Positions 56,312-64,000 of a stretch of DNA of 64,000 nucleotides are shown here, piece by piece; positions within the stretch are counted from its first letter, which is position 1, and each line of letters starts with the position of its first letter. Origin of the DNA: Astragalus membranaceus (taxonomy: Eukaryota > Streptophyta > Magnoliopsida > Fabales > Fabaceae). Made by a program: the position numbers and the translations under genes. The stretch covers positions 28,377,917-28,441,916 of the forward strand of contig CM076848.1 in assembly GCA_039519185.1 (NCBI GenBank), read 5' to 3'. The notes below the pieces were generated by a model. It saw only the letters and a program-made list of their open reading frames with translations, ran no database searches and was not told where the DNA came from.

Positions 56312-56983
56312 ATGAAGATGGAATCCCATTCTTCCATTTTCTTCATGCTCCTCTTTGCAGCCTTTAGCAGATTACAACTTTGCTTAGCAGACAGTGATAA
56401 TCTACAGGACACATGTCCATCAGAAAAACAATCCACAATATTCATCAATGGTCTTCCATGCAATAACCCAGCTAACACAGCTGCTCATAATTTCAAGACC
56501 ATGGAATTAACAAAAGCTGTTTCTAGAGACAACTTTGGTTCATCAATTAACATTGTAACTGCTTCCAAGTTTCCTGGTCTCAACACTCTTGGTCTGTCAA
56601 TAGGTAGAATAGACATTGAAGTGGATGGTATTGTGAACCTTCATAATCATCCAAGAGCTACTGAGATGATTTTTGTGAAGGAAGGAGTATTGGAGGCTGG
56701 CTTTCTTGATACACAAAATAAGGTTTTCCAAAAGAGTCTTAAAGCAGGTGACGTGTTTGTGATCCCTAAGGGATTGTTCCATTTCTTTTTAAATCGTGGT
56801 TTAGAAGTTGCAACTGTTTTCTCGGTGTTTAATAGCCAAAATCCAGGGTTGGGTTCCCTCACTTTTTCACCATCTTCTGAATCAGTTGAGAAGGTTAAGG
56901 AGAAGCTCATCTCACTTTTTGATTTACAACTTGATAGTGCTAATGATTTGAGTTTGGCAGTGTCTGAGATAATTTATAATTAG
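56312..56983 (+). CDS. Germin-like protein 2 (cupin), duplicate
   Basis: Start MKMESHSS at 56312 was chosen by alignment with GLP1, although the frame is open upstream to 56147: a short in-frame gap removed the upstream stop seen in copy 1. 223 residues with signal peptide (about 1-26), HNHPRATE (His111, His113, Glu118) and IPKGLFHFFLN (His157), Cys35 and Cys50. Differences from GLP1: F10, L13, S28, T67, D73, N74, T92 and S218. Ser28 removes the odd Cys of copy 1. It is transcribed in the same direction as the headless PG copy and has its own upstream region duplicated from copy 1, so it may be expressed. Confidence 0.9.
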   Translation: MKMESHSSIFFMLLFAAFSRLQLCLADSDNLQDTCPSEKQSTIFINGLPCNNPANTAAHNFKTMELTKAVSRDNFGSSINIVTASKFPGLNTLGLSIGRIDIEVDGIVNLHNHPRATEMIFVKEGVLEAGFLDTQNKVFQKSLKAGDVFVIPKGLFHFFLNRGLEVATVFSVFNSQNPGLGSLTFSPSSESVEKVKEKLISLFDLQLDSANDLSLAVSEIIYN

Positions 56984-57793
56984 CCCTTTCAGAGTATTGT
57001 ATTATTGTATTTGTATCATGCATATATGATTCATGACTTTTAAAATACAATTCTATTTCTTGCAGTGTCACTAATCACGTTCCATGTCTGCTATATATGA
57101 GTTGGTGATCTTATGGTGGGTATTAATATCACAATTCTATTTTTCTTTTCTTATCAGCTTAAACGAAATGACAAATAAATATCACGCACAGTCGCGCACA
57201 CACGAATGCTGGTTTTCTAATACAATTGAATACGGGGTGATGTGCATTGCACTCATTGCAGCTTGGATTTATTTTTTATTAACATCAAATATTATAATAT
57301 ATTACTTATCTTATGATTCACATATAATACAAGTTTGATGTGTAAAACGAGTTGGATTAAAATCAGCCACGCTGTTATAAAAACGATTGTATTCCTCAAA
57401 AGCCACGATGACCACACCATACTATCACTGACCATACAGTATATTTTACCTTCTTAGCTTTCATTTTCCTCTTATCATTGCTCCATGTTGCAAGAAATGG
57501 TTAATTCCAACTTTATGATATGGATCCTAACAGCCCAATCAATTTTAAACCACCCCCTTTTTAGTTTATCTTCAATACTTTATGAACTACAATAATACAG
57601 ATAATTTGGGATCTGAACTCCTAAATCATGAACTGAATGGTATAATTTTTTTTTCTATAGAAACAAATGATCAAACTATAATACAAATGTAGTTTAAGGT
57701 GTTGAATGTTGACCACTCCCAAAAAATCCGTTTGTTCTAGATCAGAGAAGTATATTAATTAGACTGATCTTTTAGGCTTGATGCTGGTGAATT

Positions 57794-58113
57794 ATTTACA
57801 CAGTGAGTTAGTAACATAAACTCGAGATGATCATATATATATATGTATGTAAACATACCATTTGATTAGATTAACATTGGACAGAAAATATGAGAAAAAC
57901 AGAAGTCAATAGGATAGGAAAAGCTAATTGAATAATTATTAGAAAAAAGAAAAGTTAAAAACAAAGAGATGCATGATTAAAAAGATAGTAATCCTTTGCT
58001 AAGGGAAAGCAACAGAAAAATGACTAGACCTCATACATACTACGAGTACTGCAGAGTGCAGATACCTATATATAATAGTATACGTGTAAATTAAACTAAT
58101 AAGCGCGTGACTG
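57794..58113. other. Spacer and 3' UTR of the MYB gene
   Basis: AT-rich with an (at)n stretch at 57834-57848. No coding region. Contains the 3' UTR of the minus-strand MYB gene. Confidence 0.5.
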
Positions 58114-59062
58114 TCAATTTATACTGTCATCCTTTGCAGAAGAACTTGCCACTCCAAGAAAGTCTATGAAGGAAGGTTCATCTTGTTCTTCCTCACCAGT
58201 GACGTTGTTACTCATTGTCAACCTAGTCATCAATGCCACTGAATTATCACGTGATGATGAATAATTAGAGTTTGTGATCTTACGTGGAAGTGGAACAACC
58301 TTGCCAATACTTGGAAGTCCAGGGGCAATAAAGCTATGGTAACTACCAAGAATAGAAGAAGAAGAAGATGATGATGTAGAAGAAGAATGGTCCAAATAAT
58401 GTGATGATTTCTCTCCAGAAGCATGAAAACTTGATGTGAAGATGGTTGAATTAGAACCAGTACTCCAAGGAAAAGTTGATGACTTTAGTGAGGAAGAAAC
58501 ACCATACAATGTTGTTGTGTTCTGTAAGTTGTTGAAATTATTCCTTGAAGTATTTGTATGACCAAACAGTGACAAGCGCTCTCTTTTCCTTCTAGCTGTT
58601 ACTACATGGAAGTGATTCTTAACAGCATTATCAGTTCTACCTGGGAAAAATCTTGCTATTTCAGCCCACTTGTTTCCCTTCACTTTGTGAAGTGCTAACA
58701 GTCTTTCTTCCTCAACATCAGTGAATGGCCTTCTTATTATGTTTGGGTCAAGTTGATTATACCATCTTAACCTACAACTCTTCCCTATCCATATAAAACA
58801 TAATATAGATATATATAATCAACACTTCAATCAAGGAAAAAAAATTAATGGTACAATACTATACTATAACACTAATAGTAATAAAAAGAAAAGAATTACC
58901 TGATCTTCCTTGAAGATTTTCTGATATGAAATTCCAATTTTGTGGACCATATTGATTAATAAGTTGCCTTAGTCTCTCATCTTCTGAGGGCCTCCAGTGG
59001 CCTCTAGTGCAACTTTTTTTACTCTCATCATTGTTATTGCTGTTGCTTTGTGGTCTTTCCAT
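58114..59062 (-). CDS. R2R3-MYB transcription factor (subgroup-21-like)
   Basis: Two exons, 59062-58900 and 58784-58114, GT-AG, giving 277 residues. R2 (about 19-66) starts RGHWRPSEDERLRQLINQYG with Trp23, Trp43 and Trp62. R3 (about 68-120) has Phe75 and Trp94, and GRTDNAVKNHFHVVTARR. NQLDP between repeats and GRSGKSCRLRW are typical of the MYB52/54/56/105/117 (subgroup 21, CSA-like) group. The third R3 aromatic position is Phe113 where relatives have Trp (NHWHV). The C-terminus is Ser/Asn-rich with SSSTSSSSSSSILGS and an acidic EEEQDEPSFIDFLG end that may activate transcription. Only one intron is present, in R2; the common second intron is absent. Such factors control cell-wall, boundary or sugar-partitioning genes in other plants; the target here is unknown. 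Confidence 0.9.
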
Positions 59063-61069
59063 CTTCCCTAACTCAGATATGGAGGACTAATAAGAGATAT
59101 ATATAATATAAAGTATGAAAAAATTAAGTTGCTTAGATGAAAAGGAGGTTTATCTGCAAGCTAGCCAGCTTGAACAACCTGGTACTCTTACTCTATTTGC
59201 AAAAAAATTCCCTTAAATGTCTCACCTCTATGATGTATAAAAAGACATGTATATGCATTATTTGTGTATGAGGGGGAAATCCCACTTCAGCAAACTTGAT
59301 TAATTCTACTATATGATTGTTCAAGTTTGGAAACATTTTTGTTTTATGCAGTTTATTAAGGGTACATTTTAGGAAGTTCATTAGGTACCTGCATTTGATG
59401 CCAAAAGGATCAAAACCAACTTGATAATAAGTCATGCATAACCAAGTATGGTTTCTTATTTTTTATGTTATTGACATTTTACAATTCGTACACTGTGCCT
59501 ATTTTGCAAAATTGGGAAGTAGAAACAACTTTCATTTCTAAATATTCCTTTATTAAAATTTGAATTTGATGTGGGGTCCATGCTTTTTGGACCATCTAAC
59601 AAGAAATCATTAAATCAAAATTAATATATATGCCATGAATTTGTACTAGTATTAATTAATGTAGGTTGTTTTAAATAAGTGGGACTGTTCCCATTCACTC
59701 AATGCTTTTGTTAACAAACAGGTAATGCTGTTATATACACGTTCACACTATCTAATATTTTCACTAGGGTGATCTTTATCCTACTTAGAACCAATTTGTG
59801 TGGAAGTAGAAATTCAAGATAGTTTATGCTCTAACAAATTCGGTGTTGGTCAGTGTAAAATTCATCTCCACAAGTGGAAATTAGTCTTCGCTTTTAGATA
59901 CTCCATAGAGTATCCAACAATAGTCTGAACCAAAAAATTATAATTAAAAGTAACTATTTATTTTTTGTTATTCACCTGTATTCAACCAACTACAAAATTG
60001 AAGAGTTGTTATGTATAGGAAGCAGTTTCCTTTAATTTGATTCAGATTTTATGTCTGGCAATATCAATTATCAAGGCCTTGTTGTTCCAATTAGAAACTT
60101 ATTGGTAGTGTGCAGAACCAGCTCTTTTCTTTGTAATTTTCCATTAATAACATGATCACCAATACAGGTGATCATTACCATAAATATACATAGTTGGCTG
60201 GCATACAGTGAATCAGTGATTAGTGATTGCCTATGAAGCCTGGATACCGAATACGATACGGGGATACCGGAAAATTTTGAAAATCAAGATACGACACGGC
60301 TGGGATAATTTAATAAAAAATTAAATTAAAATTTAAATATATAAAAACATAACAAAAAATAAAATAGAATAGAAACACATATAGAAAAAAACAAAGATGA
60401 AAAACTGAAATATTGCATTTTATAGATATGAAAAAAAAACTGCTCAAATAGATAAAAAAATCACACAAAATATATTCATCACATTGTAGAAATAAGTACT
60501 TGTGATCTTATCAAGTAGAGATAGTTACGTATATTTATCCCACTCATATCACAATGTATTATTTCTTCTATTATTATATTACGAAAAAACATATAATTTT
60601 GTCTTTTAGTTATTGAGGTATTAAAGTGTATCATATATGAGTGACAATCATGATCACCAATACAGGTGATCATTACCATAAATATACATAGTTGGCTGGC
60701 ATACAGTGATTAGTGATTGCTTTCTTTTGAGTATGTGTGGGACTTTACATTTGAAACTATTAATTTGCTTCTGCGTATAATGTGGGAAACTGTCATTACT
60801 CGATCTCGAACAGAAACAAAAAGCTTTTAATGTTTTGAGAATGTGGTCACACTTGTTTCTCTTGTTTTTGTTTTTGTTTTTGTAGGTACCTCCAATGTTT
60901 TCAACTTAATCAGCATCTGAGATTTGAAATCACAATATTGCATGGTAGGTAAAAACTTCATGGTACAATTAACCATAGCTAAATAATTAAGTTTGGCTTA
61001 TGATAAAAAACTAACTGCCCTTGGTTCAACAAAAAAAATAACTGCTCGTTAGTACTATGATTTTATAAG
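59063..61069. other. Spacer upstream of the MYB gene
   Basis: No supported coding region. The first part must hold the MYB promoter. Contains a direct repeat (see separate entry) and a ggataccgaatacgatacgg block at 60240-60262 typical of plant repeats. Confidence 0.45.
60150..60719. repeat. Direct repeat flanking a 420-bp AT-rich segment
   Basis: About 75 bp starting catgatcaccaatacaggtg and including ggctggcatacagtga occur at 60150-60226 and again at 60648-60720. The first copy has 8 extra bases (atcagtga). Between them lies AT-rich DNA starting with the gataccgaatacgatacgg block. It could be a tandem duplication or an insertion with a long repeat; the ends do not show terminal inverted repeats. 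Confidence 0.75.
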
Positions 61070-62110
61070 TAGAGGTGTCAATTTGGCCCATATGGGCCAG
61101 CCCAGCCCCACGTAGCCCTAGGGCCAAAAGGCCCATGGGCTAAAAAGCCCACATTTCATAAGCCCTCGTGGCCCCAAGCCCCAGTGGGCCAGGGCCAGCC
61201 CCAAGGCCCTTAATTTTTTGTTTAATTTTGTGGATGGGTCTAATCCATCCAATATATTTTTTAAATCCATAGGATAATTATAAAAATACTTTTTAACAAA
61301 AAAAATAAATTTCAGTTTTTCAGTTTTTTTCAAATTCAGAAACATATATATATATAATATATATCAGCCACCACCGACCGCCGTGGTGGCCGCCTCCCGC
61401 CGCCGTGTGGGTTGCCGGAGCGCCGCCGTGAGATCGCGGAGCGCCGTCGTCCGCCGCAGTCGGCGTTGCCGGAGCGCCGCCTCCGGCCGCCGTGGGGTCG
61501 CCGAAGCGCCGCCGTGGGGCTGCCGGAGAACCGCCCGGCACCACCTCCATATTTAAATATATATTTATATTTATATTTATATATATATATATATATATTA
61601 TAACTATTATATTATATATAACTATATATATATTATATTTATACATTTACAGATATTAAAAATATAAATAAAAAAATATGAAGTATAAAAATATATTAAA
61701 ATGATGTTTAAAAGTATTTTTTTACTAATAAGAATATTTTTTTAGTGAAAGAATTTTTATGTTTTAAAAATATAAAGGAGGTGGTAGTGATGGTGGTGGT
61801 GGTGGTGAGAAGAAAAAGGAGGTGGTGGTGGTGGTGATGGTTGTGGTGAGAGAGAGAATGAGGTGGTGGTGAGAGTGATGGAGAAGAGGAATGGGGTAAA
61901 AGAATGAAAGAGGGGTGTAAGTAGTAGGAAAAGAATGATCAAAAAAATTTTGGGGCCAACCCACAAAGCCCTGGCCCCAACCCACTAAAAAATTGAAAAT
62001 GTGGGTTGGGGCTAAAAAAAGCCCCATTAATAGGGGGCTGAAATATTTGGGGCTAAATTAGGGGGCCAATGGGGCTGGGCTTGGGGCTTGGGGCCAAATT
62101 GACACCTCTA
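61070..62110. mobile_element. Non-autonomous hAT-type element with a GC-rich core
   Basis: Terminal inverted repeats TAGAGGTGTCAATTTGG and CCAAATTGACACCTCTA, flanked by the 8-bp duplication tttataag (61062-61069 and 62111-62118). The TAGAGGTGTCAA end is a common plant hAT terminus. The 1041-bp body has gggcc/ggccca-rich subterminal zones, a GC-rich cgccgccg core (61368-61548), AT tracts and ggtggt runs. No transposase-like frame is present; open frames in the core are compositional. Confidence 0.82.
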
Positions 62111-62289
62111 TTTATAAGTAAGCGTTTTAATTACAAAAGGATGATCGAGAAGGAAAATGAGAGTTAACCGTTGGGTCTAACCTACCTTAGTAGTTCATTA
62201 ATTCCTCACATCTACATCTACACTATACAACTAAACCACATATGATTTTACAAATACCTCTATTTTATCTAAAAGTCGCCTCAAATTTT

Positions 62290-62510
62290 TGAGGGTAAAA
62301 GTGTCATTACACTCTATTTCTTCTTTTTTTCCTCTTTATTCTCCACTCTCTTTCTTACTTTTCACTTTTCTCCTACACTATCATTTTTCCTTTTTTCTTT
62401 CTTTTTACATTCCCTTTCCTCCTTTTCACTTTTCTTTTACACTCTCTTTCTTCCTTTTTTTCTTTTTACTTTACTTTTCTCATAAATAATTATTCTCTTT
62501 CTCTTATCAC
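62290..62510. repeat. Polypyrimidine tract
   Basis: About 220 bp almost entirely C and T with repeated ttcctttt / ctctttctt words. Low-complexity; the open frame across it is an artefact. Confidence 0.7.
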
Positions 62511-62589
62511 TTCTCTTTAATTCTTTTAACTAAATTTCTATATTTATACAAACACTACTTTAATCAAAAATTTTGAAGACTACTACTAC

Positions 62590-64000
62590 AAACCTGCTAT
62601 CTAAAAAACAGGAAAACTTAATGACTATTTAAATTAGTAATTAATATTTAAAACAAAGATTTTTATTGATAATCTAATATCTAACTTTTATTATCTACTA
62701 TAATCTACTAATCAACTAAAATAATCAATTGAAACTACGAGATAACTGCACTGATAAATAAAAAAACACGGGATAACTGCAGTGATATATAAAAAAACAC
62801 GGGATTAATATTTACCTTTGATATTTATAATTTTTTTGACAATTTATAATTAAAAAAACACAGGATTAATATTTACCATTGATATTTATAAATTTTTTTG
62901 ACAATTTATAATTAATATTTACCATTAATAATTATAATTTTGGAAAACTACTATAAACCTACTATCTAAAAAAACACGGGATAACTACAATAATCTACTA
63001 ATCAACTCAAATAATCTAATATAAAAACACGGGATAACTGCAATAATCTAGTATAATCTACTAATTAACTCAAATAATCAATTGAAACTATGAGATAACT
63101 ACAATGATATATAAAAACACACAGGATAACTACACCAATATATAAAAAAAACACATGATTAATATTTGTCATTGATAATTAACTTTTTTGAAGACTACTA
63201 TAAACCTACTATCTAAAAAACAATAATACTTAATGACTATTTAAACTACTGATTAATATTTAACATAAATATTTCTTATTGATAATCTACTATCTCTCTT
63301 TTACTATCAACTATAATCTACTAATCAACTAAAATAATCAATTGAAACTCTGAGATAACTGCACTGATATATAAAAAAAAACACGAGATTAATATTTGTC
63401 ATTGATAATTAAAATTTTGGAAGCCTACTACTACAAACCTACTATCCAAAAGATAAGCAGACTTAATGACTATTTAAAATACTAATTAATATTTAAAATA
63501 ATTATTTTTTATTGATAATCTACTATGATCTACTATCAACTAAAATAATCAATTGAAACTACCATATAACTGCACTGATATATAAAAAACACAGGGATAA
63601 CTGCAGTGATATGTAAAAAAACACGAGATTAATATTTGCCATTGATAATTATAATTTTTGAAAACTACTATTTAAAAAAACAAGAAGGTTTAATGACTAT
63701 TTAAACTGATTAATATTTAAAACACACGCGACAAATATTTGTCACTAATACCTAAAAAAGGACAAATAATTATTACTCATATATAAAAAAACACGGGATA
63801 AATATTTGTTATTGATAATCTACTATCTATCTTTTACTATCTACAATAATCTACAAATCACCTCAAATAATCAATTGAAACTATGAGATAACTGCACTGA
63901 TAGATAAAAAAATACAGGGATAACTGCAATGATATATATAAAAACACGGGATAGTTGTACTGATATATAAAAAAACATGAGATAACAATACTGATATATA
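62590..64000. repeat. AT-rich degenerate repeat array, runs off the window
   Basis: Words such as ataatcaattgaaacta, gagataactgcactgatata, taaaaaaacacgggat and attaatatttgccattgata recur in the same order, with units spaced irregularly (about 210-350 bp; the aatcaattgaaac word near 62725, 63078, 63338, 63549 and 63869). Mutual identity is moderate, so the array is old. No coding. Confidence 0.7.

Larger units (their letters stand above)
53439..57793 (+). repeat. Segmental duplication, copy 2
   Basis: Matches 40396-44711 over LTR, PG intron 2 tail, PG exons 3-5 and GLP, ending at ggcttgatgctggtgaat. The PG part upstream of the LTR (exons 1-2) is not here; copia internal sequence stands in its place. 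The LTR lacks 18 bp, including the TATA-like box, that copy 1 keeps. Confidence 0.95.

Noticed and set aside
61320..61646. Open frames in the GC-rich core and AT tracts of the hAT-type element
   Set aside because: Low-complexity peptides such as runs of Ile/Tyr or Arg/Pro; compositional artefact.
62289..62489. Ser/Phe/Leu-rich frame
   Set aside because: Translation of a polypyrimidine tract.

Overview
The window is nuclear DNA of a flowering plant. The genes have GT-AG introns, a plant RABC small GTPase, an R2R3-MYB, a P-class pentatricopeptide-repeat (PPR) gene, germin-like proteins and a GH28 pectinase. Most of the rest is plant LTR retrotransposon (Athila, Ogre/Tat, chromovirus-type, Ty1/copia), hAT-type non-autonomous elements and SINE-like insertions. 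The Ogre-type solo LTR and the CAATTTAGTC foldback MITE suggest a legume, but that is an inference and the species cannot be fixed from sequence alone.

Layout. 1-1000: 5' end of a decayed minus-strand Ty3/gypsy element (LTR, primer site, gag). 1-4.3 kb: AT-rich spacer with an hAT-type element that itself carries a SINE-like insert. 4336-9986 (minus): RABC1 (Rab18-like GTPase), six coding exons plus a 5'-UTR intron, with a retroelement remnant in its 3.1-kb third intron. 10.3-13.4 kb: satellite-like array of near-identical long repeats. 13.4-38.2 kb: nested retrotransposon cluster. It holds (i) an internally deleted Athila-like element split by a 2.69-kb Ogre-type solo LTR; (ii) Tat element A (minus, 18291-31954) with gag, protease, RT, two RNase H modules and integrase, split by an Athila solo LTR and a 2.34-kb chromovirus-type solo LTR; (iii) Tat element B (minus, 32904-38165), shrunk by deletion. 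Both Tat elements carry a spliced antisense gene on the plus strand between integrase and 3' LTR. 38.8-59.1 kb: gene-rich part with a GH28 polygalacturonase-like gene (PG), a germin-like gene (GLP1), a PPR gene broken by two 1-base indels, a 5'-truncated copia element, a second copy of PG exons 3-5 and of the germin-like gene (GLP2), then an R2R3-MYB on the minus strand. 59-64 kb: spacer with a second hAT-type element and AT-rich degenerate repeats running off the edge.

Main biology. A roughly 4.3-kb segment (LTR, PG exons 3-5, GLP) is present twice (40396-44711 and 53439-57793). The first copy holds a solo copia LTR with target duplication gtaat on both sides; the second is preceded by the 3' half of a copia element and keeps the same gtaat after its LTR. 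The copia insertion therefore predates the duplication. The result is one complete PG, one headless PG and two intact germin-like genes. Six insertions show matching 5-bp target duplications or equivalent flanks that let the insertion order be read. I found no CRISPR, operon-like or other clearly new gene system; the antisense genes of the two Tat elements and the copia-bounded duplication deserve most attention.
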